Below are positions 19,587 to 32,300 of a stretch of 64,000 nucleotides of DNA, in pieces. The notes beneath the pieces were generated by a model. The model saw nothing but the letters and a program-made list of their open reading frames with translations. It searched no databases and was not told the DNA's origin. Both the position numbers and the translations under genes were made by a program. Position 1 is the first letter of the stretch. Each line of letters starts with the position of its first letter. Source of the stretch: Stentor coeruleus (lineage: Eukaryota; Ciliophora; Heterotrichea; Heterotrichida; Stentoridae); assembly GCA_001970955.1 (NCBI GenBank), contig MPUH01000316.1:1-64000 (forward strand), in the 5' to 3' direction.

Positions 19587-19865
19587 AGTAAGAGTAAGTA
19601 TGGTTTTGGGATAAGATTATAATATTTTTTATTGAAGATCTTGAGTTTTATATATAAAATTTGTAAAGTGTTGTGATTTTTAGATTCTTTTTTGATTAAT
19701 TTATTATTGAAATTTTTAAGAATTTATTAACAAAACATATAACTTCTTCTAAAATGATTTGCAATACCCATTATATTAAATAACTACCACAAATACAAAC
19801 ACTCTTTGCAAAATATAAAAACAGCATTTACCCCATCTAATTTCTTATATTCTTAACCAAAATAA

Positions 19866-21947
19866 ATGACAGATAAAGCTACCTCAGGTTTCACCTTAAC
19901 TCTTAAAAACAACGAAGAAGCACGGCTGTCCCAAATATTTCAAAGCTACTCTAACGACCTAGGCCACATGCCTCTTTCTGATTTCCTACGTTTATCATTT
20001 TACAAGCATCTTATCACAAACTCAACCCCAATGCAATCAATCCTAAACGTCTTCCAACAAGCTGCAGGAGAAAAAACATATCTAAACAAAGATCGTTTTT
20101 TTTTTGCAATCAATCTTTTATCACGAATAATCTTCCCTGATGAAATAATGCCATTAGATCTAATAATCACAAAAATTCTAACAGAATATTCTGAACCAAG
20201 CTATAACAGTATACCTACATTTGATGATAGTATAAGCATATTATTCAATGAAGGTATAATTCGTATGTTTGAAAAAGCTGAAGAAGGCTTTCTTAATATT
20301 CTCATGTGCTATAACTCCCAAAACATAGCTAACGGTCGGAAAGTTGTAGGAATCCAACAAATAAAAAATAAAAACTTAGGGATTTTATCAAGAAATCTTA
20401 TGAGGTTTTTTAAAAGCAAAGGACTTTTTCCTTCAATTTTAAGTGTAGAAGAGTTCCAAAAGGTTTTAGAAAAAATTGTCCCTGCGTATGATAAAGATAT
20501 GAAGAAATTTTATACTTATGGATTTTTATATAAATTTTATGATAAAGAGATGAGTAAATCTGAGTTATCATCGATTGAGACGATAAGAGGAGAACCTGAG
20601 TTACGATTGGTTGATTTAGAACTTTTGTTTGGGAAAATTGCTTTGGATTATTTCCCGATGATTGAAGATGTTGCTGAGAAGGTTATGGAAATGATAGAAA
20701 ATAAATGCGAATTGATTTCGCAACCGAAAATTGCTGTGAAATATTCTTTGGATCTTGGCTCGGATTTTCTACTTAATGATTCTGAAGGGTTGAAGAAAAT
20801 ACATATAGGAAATCATAAAAAATCAGCGGTACTTAGACCGTTTAAAGAAAATTTAGATATATTGGCTTTGATAAAAAACCCACCAAGAGTCCCTGTTTTT
20901 GAAGAAATTGAAAAAATGTTTGATGATGAAAGAGTTCCACCTTTTCCTGATATGGTAAAACCAGTGCAAGAAAATCCTCCTCCTTATATTTTACCACCAA
21001 TAACGTATCCTATTGCTAAGACTTCAGCTCAAGATAGAAAAGAATCTCCTAAAAAGGAAAATAAAAATCGTTCTGAGACTCCAGGAGTAAAAGTGAAGTT
21101 TGTTGAACTCCCTGGAAGGTTTACTTCAAATTCTCCTGAAAAACCAAGATATGAAAGTTTTGCGGAAATGAGAAAAAATTTGAATTCTAGTATTTATCCT
21201 GAAACTGCAAAACAAATGTTATCAAATCCTGCAATACAACCATGTCTAATTAGAGAAGTATTCATCCCACCTCTCGCCCCAGAAACAGTGACAAATATAA
21301 TCGAGTCAAGTTTCGCCTATCAAGCAAACTCCAATTACCACGCAGCTTTTTCAGCTTTATTAAAAGCAAAATCCCAATGGCTCCTCCATGAAAAAACCGA
21401 CCTTTTAAAACCAGACATCGAATTGTTTTTCGAAATGGCTAAAGGCGCTATTTTCGAAAGCTGTAAAAAAGATGAAATCGCTTTAGGACAATATTTCGCT
21501 TCAAAAGTAATCTATGATAGACTTGGTTTTAATAACCCTGATAGAGCTTTACTTTATTGTGGTCTTGGATCAGTCTTAGTCCATCTTGGTCATTATAAAC
21601 TAGCATTACGTAGTTATTTAATGGCTAAAAAAATCAGAGAACGTTGTATTGGTGGAGATACAATCGAAACTGCAACTGTTTATAATAACCTTGGAGTTTG
21701 TATGTTTTTCTTATCAAGATATCAAGAGTCTTTTGCTTATTTTGAACTCAGTGAAGCAATTTTTATGATGATGTTGGGACCACATCATGCAAGAACTTTG
21801 ACTGTGAAACAGAATATTAATAAAGTTAAAAGACAGAATTTAATTGCCACACCTGATTATAAGGTTTTGTGGAGCAAACAATTTGTTGACCCATATCCTA
21901 AAAGAAAGAAAAAGGGCAAAGGGAAGAAGAAGAAAGGAAAAAGTTAG
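19866..21947 (+). CDS. TPR-repeat protein with lysine-rich tail
   Basis: 693 residues. The N-terminal 260 residues are helical and unrecognised; an EF-hand-like arrangement (FQSYSNDLGHMPLSDFLRL) is possible but weak. Residues about 350-450 are proline-rich and low-complexity. From about residue 480 to 660 there are tetratricopeptide-like helices: ALLYCGLGSVLVHLGHYKLA and TATVYNNLGVCMFFLSRYQE are good TPR matches, followed by the kinesin-light-chain-like GPHHARTLTVKQNI. The last 20 residues are a basic run (KRKKKGKGKKKKGK). It probably scaffolds protein complexes. The base skew resets sharply at about 21,235, just before the TPR part. Confidence 0.7.
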   Translation: MTDKATSGFTLTLKNNEEARLSQIFQSYSNDLGHMPLSDFLRLSFYKHLITNSTPMQSILNVFQQAAGEKTYLNKDRFFFAINLLSRIIFPDEIMPLDLIITKILTEYSEPSYNSIPTFDDSISILFNEGIIRMFEKAEEGFLNILMCYNSQNIANGRKVVGIQQIKNKNLGILSRNLMRFFKSKGLFPSILSVEEFQKVLEKIVPAYDKDMKKFYTYGFLYKFYDKEMSKSELSSIETIRGEPELRLVDLELLFGKIALDYFPMIEDVAEKVMEMIENKCELISQPKIAVKYSLDLGSDFLLNDSEGLKKIHIGNHKKSAVLRPFKENLDILALIKNPPRVPVFEEIEKMFDDERVPPFPDMVKPVQENPPPYILPPITYPIAKTSAQDRKESPKKENKNRSETPGVKVKFVELPGRFTSNSPEKPRYESFAEMRKNLNSSIYPETAKQMLSNPAIQPCLIREVFIPPLAPETVTNIIESSFAYQANSNYHAAFSALLKAKSQWLLHEKTDLLKPDIELFFEMAKGAIFESCKKDEIALGQYFASKVIYDRLGFNNPDRALLYCGLGSVLVHLGHYKLALRSYLMAKKIRERCIGGDTIETATVYNNLGVCMFFLSRYQESFAYFELSEAIFMMMLGPHHARTLTVKQNINKVKRQNLIATPDYKVLWSKQFVDPYPKRKKKGKGKKKKGKS

Positions 21948-22197
21948 ATTATTTTAAATAAGCTTTTGTTATAAAGAAAATATGGCTGTGAAGTGGTTGG
22001 GAGTAGTTTTGGTTAGGATTTTTTTTAGAGTTTAATAAGAAATCTATTGGGAAATTAAAAGAATGAGTTTTAAGATGAGATTTAAGGGTTTTATGTTGTT
22101 ATTTTTTATGATTTAATTAAATAATTTTAGTGTTAATTGAAGTTCCTGAGATAGAAATATTAAATATATAAACTACACTAATAATATATAAATTAAT

Positions 22198-22980
22198 ATG
22201 CAAAGCAGGAACTTAAGTGAACCAAAAGATATTAAAAATATATCAAAACTCGATAACCTTACTATAAACACAGCCTTGCAACCAAAACTCAGTTCAAGCA
22301 ATCTTGGTCAATCAAGAGTAAAAATATTCAGAGACTCTTCAGGTTCACTACGAAGGGAACAATCAGCAACTTGGAGTTTCCCAAAAGCTAAGCGTTTTGC
22401 ATCTCGTACCCAAACTTTTGACGTGCCTTATTTCGAATTACCATCAACATTAGAAAAGCGCTTTACATCAATGGGTAAAGGAAATCGTTATTCAACTGTT
22501 ATAAATGATAACCCATCTCCAAATAATTACAATTTACCAAGCCAATTTGATCCTTTACTTCGTAAAGCTGGGGCAATTTTTGGTCCTATACCAGTTAAAC
22601 ATATACCTAAAAAATATCCTTATCCAGGTCCTGGTGCTTATAATTTAGAAAAGAGTTTTATTGATAAAAGCAAAGGAGTTACTATAAAATCAAGAAAAGT
22701 TATACATAATAAAAACAGTGAATTCCCTGCACCTAATAATTATAGTATTTCTGAGAAACTTATTAAAAGAAGTAGGTTTAATGATATAAATGTCACTATG
22801 GGACGAGGGAAAAGATATGAATTTTTCGATAAATGTAAGATTTATGTAGCAAGTCAAGATTATCCTGGACCTGGGTCTTATACTATAATGTCAAAATTTG
22901 ATAACTTTGCCACGCCTATGCTGAGGAGCAAATTAAGTTTAAGCAATGCGAATAAGCTTTCAGAGTCATTTTTTGCTTAG
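22198..22980 (+). CDS. SHIPPO/STPGR (sperm-tail PG-rich) repeat protein
   Basis: 260 residues with several STPGR repeats: NPSPNNYNLPSQF, YPYPGPGAYNLEKSF, FPAPNNYSISEKL and YPGPGSYTIMSKFDN. The segments between them (GAIFGPI, VTMGRGKRY) also follow the SHIPPO pattern. This family (ODF3/CIMAP) includes microtubule inner and outer-dense-fibre proteins of cilia and flagella. A ciliary axoneme or cortical microtubule location is therefore likely. The N-terminal 90 residues are basic and unrecognised. Confidence 0.85.
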   Translation: MQSRNLSEPKDIKNISKLDNLTINTALQPKLSSSNLGQSRVKIFRDSSGSLRREQSATWSFPKAKRFASRTQTFDVPYFELPSTLEKRFTSMGKGNRYSTVINDNPSPNNYNLPSQFDPLLRKAGAIFGPIPVKHIPKKYPYPGPGAYNLEKSFIDKSKGVTIKSRKVIHNKNSEFPAPNNYSISEKLIKRSRFNDINVTMGRGKRYEFFDKCKIYVASQDYPGPGSYTIMSKFDNFATPMLRSKLSLSNANKLSESFFA

Positions 22981-23560
22981 TTGATTTATTATGATTTTTA
23001 GTTTTTTTTTAGTTTTGTTAGGGTTTTGAGTTTTGGGTGAATTTTGGAAGTTTTGTAGTTATAGACAGGAGTTTAGGATTTTGGGGAGTTAAATTAGGAA
23101 TGTATTTTGTGAATGAGTAGAGATTTTTTAGAAATTAGAATTTTGTAGAGCGGAATAAAGTAAAGTCTTTCAAGTAGTAAAAATTACTTCATGTATAAAG
23201 GCTGAGATTGTTGAATTTATTTGAAAAGGATGAATATATAGAATTTATAGCTAACTTTGTTGGGGCTGTGATATATGATTTTTTCTAAGAAACATTATGT
23301 AAATCATAAAGAAAAAAAATTATACAGCATATCAAACTTTACATCCAAAAAAAAAACTCTAAATATTATAGTATAATGCTTCTGAGGATAGCACAAAACA
23401 TCAAAATAATTTAAAACTAAATACATCTTATTATATTCTTTTTTTCATATGAAACTACAAACTCCATCTATTTAGTTTTTGTTTTTAAAAAAAATATTCT
23501 GTTCTAACCTAACGCTAGATTATTAAATGACTAATTTAAGTGTTTTCCACTAGATATAAA
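22981..23560. other. Intergenic spacer
   Basis: About 580 nt. It is strongly G/T-rich on the plus strand just downstream of the SHIPPO gene, then C/A-rich before the next start. An in-frame GTG at 23540 precedes the next ATG but is not a credible eukaryotic start. Confidence 0.6.
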
Positions 23561-26242
23561 ATGGAAATCTCTCAATACGCAAGACTGCTTTATTCAAGCC
23601 ACAAATCAGATTCTGAACTTCAAACCTTTATCAACAATTCTCAAGATCCAAGTTTGAAAAATGCAAAAATACTCTATTCAAGTTCATGTTACAAATTCAT
23701 GAAGAATTCTAAAACATTTTACATCCTCCTATTAGGCAATACTTGTACAGAAGGTCTACAACTATCACTTAAAGGGACTCCAAAAAAAGCATTTAAAGTC
23801 TTAGAACACTACAGAAACTTTAAAAACGAAGCCAATAATCTAAAAAAAATTGGCTTGGGGTACTCTTCTGGGGCTAGTATTCTAGCTGCTCTATGTGAAA
23901 TTGAAAGCGGAATCGAAGCCTTTTGCTTTAATCCAATAGGATTAGGAAAAATTACTAATGACCCAGTCTCATATGAAGCTTTACATATTTCCCCTTGTAA
24001 ATTTAACATAACAATAATCAAAGTTGTCAATGATTCAATTTCTCAAAAATATCAATGGCCAGATGAGCAATCACGTAAAGTTTTAGTAGAAAAAAAGGCT
24101 GAATTAAATCCGCATAGTCTTAAAAATTTCTTTACGGATACGGATGTGAATGTTAGTGGACTTAAGGAAATTTTCCCAACTATATCACAAATTACTTTTA
24201 GTCCTGCAACTGGTTTTATTTTGTTTGAATCAACTAGTGATCCTACGAATTATTATATTGAAGGGGATATAGCGACGATATTTTATATGGTTTACACAAA
24301 TCCACAACAAATGATGTTCACTTTAGTACCGGCAGATCGATTGAACCCTGGAGGACCTTATCAGAGGAAATTATTTTTCCCAAGCGAGCTCGAAGGTACA
24401 ATGATCGGTAACTACCTATGGGAAGCAGACTGGAAGCTAAAACAACTCGATCTAGGTTTCTGGTACGACGACCTAACCCAACAGCAAATCCCAATAAACT
24501 TAGAAATCCCCTGGTTCAAAAGTGGGTTTGATTTCTACAGCGAAGAAGACCAGGAAAAAAGTTTTGTAAGACTATGGTTCGTTAATGAAAAAATCGAATT
24601 TGACTACGCCAGCACTCCAAGCGGAATTGCAATAAAGCCTAAAACCGTGAAAATTAAAGTTGAAGCAAGAAAACTAACTGTCGACAGTAGTTCAGAATTC
24701 GGCCTTGCTGATACAGATGAAAGTCATACTGCCTATAAATTCGCTAAATACCTAACTGAAAACTTTGATCGTCTAACAGATATAATCCCAGAGTTCCAAA
24801 AACTTAAACAAGTAGCCATATTAGTAGATCTGGCAAAATTCTTCAGAGATGTATTAAAAGTGCCAAAAGATTTTCTAAACCTAAACATTCTCAAACAGCG
24901 AATAATAAAATGTGAAGATTTTTATGAACAAGGAAAAGTGCCAAGATTAAGAAGAATCGAAACTAAACAAAGAGGTGAATATTTAGTAACATTAAATGTT
25001 GCTGGTGGAGTTTCATTGATAACCCAAAAACGTCAACAATGTTATAATGAAAATTTATTAAAATGTATTAGTCGCTCTCAAGAGTTTTTAACACCTTTTC
25101 AATTAACACATCTTGATTATTTAAGGGATATTATTAGTTATACAGAATCAACTGATGATAGTGATTTAGATACTTCATCTTTATGGGCAGTAAGTTTATT
25201 TACTCCACAAGAATGTTCTTATGAAGGTTGTAATAATATATTGGAATTTAAATGTGATACTTTAGATTTTGAAAATGCTCAGGATGTTTATGATGAAATT
25301 TCTCCATATAGTTTTGAAGGAAAGTTGTATTGTTTTGAACATCATCCATTTAGATGTTCAAGAGGGAAATGTAAGAAAATTATTATGCCAGAAGAAGGTT
25401 ATGCTCAGTTGGAGTTTGGGAAGTTTCATTCAGGATGTATTATTTGTGAACATTGTGGGGAAAATGTTAAAGCTAAGTTTGTGTATAGAAATGGGTTTAT
25501 TCATGTTGATTGTTTAAAAATGATGGAAGAAGTACGTCAAATAATACCTGGAAAACCAAAACAAGATAATCAAAAATTTATTGCAAAAACACCAGGGTTT
25601 ATGAAGAATACTAGTATTGATGATACTGCTGAGGATAGGTTTAAAAAACAATTAGATTTTCAAGTTAAAATATTAGATGAAGAAAAACAAAAACTTCTTG
25701 AGGAAGAGAGGAATAAAATCAGAGATGAGGAAAGAAAAAAACTAGAAAAAGAAAGAACTAAAATACAAGATGAGGAAAGGAAGAAAATACAAGATGAAGA
25801 AAGGAAGAAAATACAAGATGAGGAAAGGAAAAAAATACAAGATGAGGAAAGGAAAAGAATCTTGGAAGAAGAAAGGAAAAAAAATATTGAAGATGAAAAA
25901 AAAAAAATCCAACAAGAACTGATGAAAAAAAATCAGGAAAATGCAAAAAAAAGCCCAAATAAAGAAGAGGGTTTGATTAAAACCCCAACAAAAACTGAGG
26001 AAATGAAAAAGAAAGCTGAAGAAGCAAAGATAAAAATCAAACCTGAGCCGATTCCAAGCTCTAGATTAAAGGATTTAAAAAAAGAAGAGCCTAAAATCCC
26101 TCAAGCTGAAGAGGCGAAAAAGTTAAATACAATTTTTAGGAAAAAAAATGCTGAACCTGGAGATCAACAAAAACCTGCTGGTAAAGCAGCAAGTTCGTCT
26201 ACTGCTGCTGGAACGAAGAAACCTGGAATAACTAAGAAATAA
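23561..26242 (+). CDS. Lipase-like/LIM-finger fusion protein
   Basis: 893 residues from the ATG at 23561. Residues about 1-160 look like an alpha/beta-hydrolase of the class 3 lipase type, with a nucleophile elbow GYSSG (100-104, Ser102) in IGLGYSSGASILAALCE followed by AFCFNPIGLG. Catalytic Asp and His are not assigned. Residues about 250-450 contain EGTMIGNYLWEADWKLKQL, which resembles an uncharacterised EAD-x2-LK domain that I recall from large bacterial and protist proteins. Residues about 551-655 hold paired Cys/His fingers of LIM type (CSYEGC, CFEHH, CSRGKCKK, FHSGCIICEHCGENV, IHVDC). The C-terminus is a charged helix with the repeated octapeptide ERKKIQDE (about 711-785) and a lysine/proline-rich tail. 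It lies 91 nt upstream of the giant gene. Hydrolase activity is uncertain. Confidence 0.65.
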   Translation: MEISQYARLLYSSHKSDSELQTFINNSQDPSLKNAKILYSSSCYKFMKNSKTFYILLLGNTCTEGLQLSLKGTPKKAFKVLEHYRNFKNEANNLKKIGLGYSSGASILAALCEIESGIEAFCFNPIGLGKITNDPVSYEALHISPCKFNITIIKVVNDSISQKYQWPDEQSRKVLVEKKAELNPHSLKNFFTDTDVNVSGLKEIFPTISQITFSPATGFILFESTSDPTNYYIEGDIATIFYMVYTNPQQMMFTLVPADRLNPGGPYQRKLFFPSELEGTMIGNYLWEADWKLKQLDLGFWYDDLTQQQIPINLEIPWFKSGFDFYSEEDQEKSFVRLWFVNEKIEFDYASTPSGIAIKPKTVKIKVEARKLTVDSSSEFGLADTDESHTAYKFAKYLTENFDRLTDIIPEFQKLKQVAILVDLAKFFRDVLKVPKDFLNLNILKQRIIKCEDFYEQGKVPRLRRIETKQRGEYLVTLNVAGGVSLITQKRQQCYNENLLKCISRSQEFLTPFQLTHLDYLRDIISYTESTDDSDLDTSSLWAVSLFTPQECSYEGCNNILEFKCDTLDFENAQDVYDEISPYSFEGKLYCFEHHPFRCSRGKCKKIIMPEEGYAQLEFGKFHSGCIICEHCGENVKAKFVYRNGFIHVDCLKMMEEVRQIIPGKPKQDNQKFIAKTPGFMKNTSIDDTAEDRFKKQLDFQVKILDEEKQKLLEEERNKIRDEERKKLEKERTKIQDEERKKIQDEERKKIQDEERKKIQDEERKRILEEERKKNIEDEKKKIQQELMKKNQENAKKSPNKEEGLIKTPTKTEEMKKKAEEAKIKIKPEPIPSSRLKDLKKEEPKIPQAEEAKKLNTIFRKKNAEPGDQQKPAGKAASSSTAAGTKKPGITKK

Positions 26243-26333
26243 TAGTTTATGATAAACTAGATTTGAGTAAATAATCACATATATAATACATAATATTTAT
26301 CATCTAAAACATTGGATTTATTCATCAATAATT

Positions 26334-29300
26334 ATGGACGAAGAACTTCTTGCCTTAGAAAAAATAGTTTACGATAGTAATTTCGATGATGCTATCAAAA
26401 TTCTTCCTGCATCTTCTCATATGAAGAAGTACCTTGAAGGGACACGTCTTATTGAAACTGATCCAAATAGTGAAAGACTCACCCAGTTACTTGAGCAATT
26501 AAGTGAAGCAAATTCTGAGTATTATACGAAACTTCAATTCAGAAAGCTTCTTAAAGACTATGACAGCACTGAAAACCCAGAAATTATTACAGAAATCAAT
26601 GAAAAAATCACAAATTTCAATGTCGATCACCCTCCTCCATGCGAAGCTCAAATAGAAGAAGCTGAAAAACTTCCTGACACTTTGAAAATCGAGTTTCCTG
26701 ACCTAAATGAAGCTGCGAAAAACCTAAAATCGTTCAACAACCTGACAAATGAAGGAAAATTCAGTATCAGCATTAACAAAACAAGTGATTCTGTATTTAA
26801 AAAGTTTCTAACAGTAAATCATCTATATCGTTTTAAAGATCTTCCTGAAAGGTTCGTCAGTTACTTCCAAAAAACCACTGATTTCACAGAATCAGCTTGT
26901 TTTACAAGTATGACCAAAGACCAACTAAATAAAATTGTCAGCCTCGAACCGAAAATATGGAAAAACCTTCATTTTCTAAAATCTTGGATTTCAAAAGAGT
27001 TTTTCCTTAAAGCGCTTTCTATGAAAACCGAACAAAAATATGAGTATTTCAAGTTCATATCAGGTGAAATCGAACAAGATCCTAAATTCCCCCCATCTTT
27101 TAAATCAGTTATTTTCTTCAACATTATCTGTTTGGGGTATAGTTTAGAAATTTATGATGAATCATGGTTTATAAAATACTTATCATGTCACAAAACCTCA
27201 AAAATCTATAAAACAAATACTCTTGATGAACAGGAACAAAAAGAGTTTTCTTGTTTTATCATAAATACTTCATTATCTGAAAACACTGTTATAGAAAACT
27301 ATGTAAAAAACTTACTTGAGAGAAAAGGTCAGATTTTTGATATCCTGTCAAAGCATTTGATACCTGATTTCCTTAAGAAAATCAAAGCTAATATTGATTT
27401 ACTTAAAGGTGAACCTATAGAAAAAATAGACAAAAAGTATTTAGACAATGAGTTATTAAACGCTGTTTATATAGAACCATGTATGGATAACCCTAAAGAG
27501 TTTACTAGGAAAGAGCTTGTAAAGTTTTCCATGAGGATTAAAAACATAAGCAGATTACTAGTAAGGGTATTAGAACTTAACCCAAAAAACTATTATTTGA
27601 AAAAAAATAAAGAAATAACAACAGATATAGTATTAGATGGACTAGTTGCTAAATATGAGTTTTCTTATGAGTTTATCGAGCCTCCACAAGTTGAGATAAA
27701 AAAACTCTTTGAGTTTCCTCAATTGTCTTCAAAAGAGACTGGGATTTTTATCATAGAGTTTTTTGGTAATGGGAAACATAGTAGGGTTCTTATAAAAAAA
27801 GGTAGTCTTCGATATGTAACTAAACCAACTGCATCAGGTCATGTTATTTATATATTAAATGAAGATAATGAGTTATGTAAAAATGCAGGGGTTTATTTAG
27901 ATTCTAGATACTATGAAGCTAAAGGTCAAGATGGAAGAATCGATATACCATTTGCTGAAACTGCAAAAACAAAAACTTTGATTCTATGTAATGAAGATCA
28001 AGCTGAACTTGTCCAAAAATTCTCACATATGACTGAAAACTACTCATTACATACTGTATTTTTTTTACATGAAGAACAGGTTATAAGAGGAAGGTCAGTA
28101 AAACTACTTATTAAACCTAGAATACTTGTAAATGGTATCAGAGCACCAAATGGTATAGTAAAAAATGCAGAAGTTGATATAAGGTTTACATTTAAAAATG
28201 AAAGCCCAATTGCAAAATCTATAAGGGAAAATGGGAAAACTTATAAGTGTTTTAATAACCTTGAAATGCCTGAAGGTGCTAAACCTATAGAAATATTATT
28301 TGATATACCAAATAATGCTTTAGAAATCAAAGCTACTTTAACTGTAACAATTACAACAATTAAAGGCCAAGAAGAAAGTTTTGATTCATCATATAAACAG
28401 AATTTGGCCGAAGCGTCTGTTTCAGAATCACTTTTTGATGCTTATTTAAACTATTCAGATAATACTTATTTTATAGAAATCAAAGGAAAAAATGGGGAAC
28501 CAATTAATAATCAAAGAGTTGAGGTTAAAGCTAGACATGCGTATTGGAATCAGGAAGAAAGTCAAACTTTATGTACAAATAGTGATGGGAAAATTATTCT
28601 TGGAACACTTTCTGGGATTATAAATCTTAGTGCTAAAATTTTATATGATGAAAATGAAGAATCTGGAAGGGATTGGAGTATTAGGAATTTTAGGGAAAAA
28701 ATAGACTATCCTAAAGATATAAAATTATGTGAAGGGGATGAGTTTGTCCTACCGATAAAAAGTTCTGATAAGAATAAAGAGATTGAAGATATATTTTGGT
28801 TTTATTCGATTTATGGGGATGTGGTTGGTGATGGAGCTGAAAAGTTTTTGAAGTTGGATAAGGAAAACTGTACAGTGAGTCTTGGGAAAATTGAAGTTGG
28901 GAATTATGAAATGGTTTTTAAAGGAACTTATGATAAAATAAAAATTAGTGTTGTTGAAGGAGTGCATTTCGGTAAAAACTTCATACTACAAGACAATTCC
29001 GCTGTGACAACAAGCAGAGATTATACGGCAATAGGAATTTCAAAAGTCCTCATAACCAAATCAGAAATCACAGCCCAAGTCTCAGGCCACTTTGATGAAA
29101 AATCCTCAGTTTATGCACTTTTCTTCAACTACTTAACCTCTTCTTTAATATCATCAGCTAAAAGCCTTTCTGATTTAAATGAAATTTTCAGCACTGAATC
29201 TTTTTCTTTTACTTCCCCACAAAACATTTATTTACCAAGTGCTTTATTAGATCAAGAATATCAGTATGTTCTTGATAGAAAAAAACAAGCGAAATTTGTT

Positions 29301-32300
29301 GGGAATATGTTGGATAAGCCACAAGTTGTTTTAAAAAGACATTTTATTAAAGAAACCATAACTGAAGTGCAGGAAGCGCAAAAAGGGACTGAGCTTGAAA
29401 AGAAAACTCTTGGGAAAACTGGGGCAAAAAAGAAAAAAGACAGGATTTCAACAGACTCTTCAGCTGAAAATGAGAAAACTATGCATTATGTGAATTTTTT
29501 ATGTAACCCAGCTGTGTGGATGTGCACTGATGTTGTAGATGGAAAAGCGAAATTTAAAATACCTGGAGTTTATTCTAATGTTTTATTTGTCGCTTATAAT
29601 ACAAGTAGTTATGCATATCGAATAAGATGTTTAAATAAATCAAGTCAAATAAAAGATCTCCGATACAATCAAGGTTTAACTCAATCTATCGAAACTTTCA
29701 AATGTGAATTTCTTAATATCAATGATAACTTAGTTATATCAAATCTTCCAACATCATCAATAGAAATTGTTGACACTTTTGATAAATTCTTTACAATTAG
29801 AATGAGTATTCAAGATAATTATGGGGATTATATTGATTCATCTATATGGAAGGCAATTTGTCACTGGGATACAATGACATTTGATGAAAAAATAAATTAT
29901 TACAATTCTCAATCATCTCATGAATTACATCTTTTCCTTTATACTAGAGATAAAGATTTTTTTAACAGTTTTGCCCGTCCGTTTTTAGAAAATAAAGTGA
30001 ATAAAGATGTAGTTGATAAATTTTTATGTGGAGAAGATCTTGAAGAATTTAAGAGTTTTTCAATTATGTCAACGTTAAACAGTTTAGAAAAAATGCTTTT
30101 AGGTTTAAGTTTTAAGGAAAAAGATCCTGATTTTGCAATGAGGATTATTAATATACTTAGAAGTGAGCGTGACTATCAGGATGAAAATAATGATTGGATT
30201 GTTAAAGTGATTAAGTCTGTTTTGAAAATTCAAGATTTAATTGAGATTGATTATTATGGAGAAGAAGAACATGGAGGAGGTGGAGGAGGTGGTGAAGGAG
30301 GAGGTGATTATCGTAGACGTAACGTAGAAGGCTGTGCAGGAGTAGTAGAAGATGAAGATGAAGAAGGAGAAGAAGAAGGAGAAGAAGAAAAACAAAAAGT
30401 AATAAAATCACAAAAAGTTAAAAACGACGAAGATGAAGAGGATGATCTTGTACTTGAAGCCCGCGAAAAAGTCCCAACTTATTACAAAAAAATGGGAGAA
30501 ACTTCAGAATATTCAGAAACCTATTACTATGACTGTAGAGATAAACCTGAAAATCTTTCATCATCTCTATATGGAGATATAGGTCTAAGTCTTCTTCAAG
30601 AAATCCCTTTCTTTAATCCATATCTTCTTGATATAGCAGGTCCTCTAATCGATTTCATATCTTTACTTTCATTCTGTCCACTTCCATTCAAAGCTGAAAA
30701 GCATCAATTTGAAACAGAAGGAGAGTCATGGCATATGATTGCTCAAAGCCCTAGTATAGTTTTCTATAAAACCTTATCCAAAGCTGAATTCTGTCCTAAC
30801 TCCAAAATCGCACTATCTTCAAAATATTCATCAAAAAAAAATAATTATGAACAAGAAAAAGAAGTAACTCAATTTATTAAACAAAAAATTTATACTTGTA
30901 AAGTTGTAATTACAAACACGTCAAGTAAATATGTGAATTTAGAAATAATGATTCAGATACCTCAAGGGTCTATAGCTTTAAAACCATTAGAATCTTCTAA
31001 AACTTATTATAAAAGACTTAGACCATTTTCCACTTCAACCATTGAATTAAGATTTTATTTCCCAGAAAGTGGATGTTATGAGCATATTCCTGCAAGTGTT
31101 ATCATGGACAAGAAAATTATCGCAATCTTAGATAAAAAGGATTTAGTTGTCAGAGAATCATACGATTTAAGTAAACTTGAAACTTTTGAAGATTTAGTCA
31201 TGTCCGGGAGAAAAGATCTTGTTTTAGAATACATGAAAACAAATAATTGGAATAATAAAAAAAGTGATTATAACCTGAATAGCATATTATGGATGTGTGA
31301 GGATAAAGATTTCTGGATGGAAGTTATAGAAATGTATAGATCAAAAATGATTTACAATGATGAACTATGGTATTTTGGTTTTATGCATTGCGATAAAGAA
31401 ACTGTTAAAGATGTTCTGAAAAAATGGGGTTATCCGAATTCTCCTGTTGGTTGCCATTTTTCATCCACCTTACTAACAACTCAAAATGAAGGTTTCAATC
31501 ACCTTGAATACGATCCTTTAGTAAATGCTCGAGCATATCGTCTAGCAAATCATCCCCGAATAGCAAATACTTCCTTACGTAAATCCTATAAACTCCTCCT
31601 CCTATATCTTGTTGATAAAGGTATCCTAGAAGACCCTGACCTTCTTAGTATCTGTCAATATCTTATATATCAAGATCGATATCAAGAAGCTAAAGAATTT
31701 TATAATAAAATATCATTAATCCCATCTAAATACAAAATCAAACCTGGCCCTATGCAAATTCAATACGACTACTTAACTTGTTATCTTGATCCAGAAAACT
31801 CTGAGGAATTAGCGAATTTATATAAAGATTACCCTGTCTCTACATGGCGTAAACTTTTTAATGATGTGACTAATATAATAAAAGAACTCGAATGCGAAGA
31901 TATCCCTACACCTTTGAATTTAGAACCATCATTGAACTTTGAAATTAAAAACAATATTTTGGAAATGGTATATGAAAATGTTGATAGTTGTATTGTGAGA
32001 ATCTATGAAATCGATCTTGAAGTGTTGTTTTCTAAAAACCCTTTTCTTTTTCAAGATACTCAAAGTTTTGGGTATGTAAAAGCTAATGAAGAGATTGTAA
32101 TGAAATTAACTGGGAAAAATTCTAGTTTTGATATGGAGAAATATTCAGGGAAGAATTTACTTGTTGAAGTTGATTATAAGACTTATACTGTATCGAAGTC
32201 TCATTTTTCTAATTTATTTGTGATAAATTGTATTGAGAGATTTGGGGTTATTAAGGTTATGGATCAATGTAGGAATCCTAAGCCAGCTGTTTATGTGAAA

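Noticed and set aside
30258-30385. Frameshift or mis-assembly in the Gly/Glu-rich stretch of the giant gene
   Set aside because: The frame stays open and conserved sequence resumes immediately afterwards in the same frame; low-complexity linkers are common in ciliate proteins.
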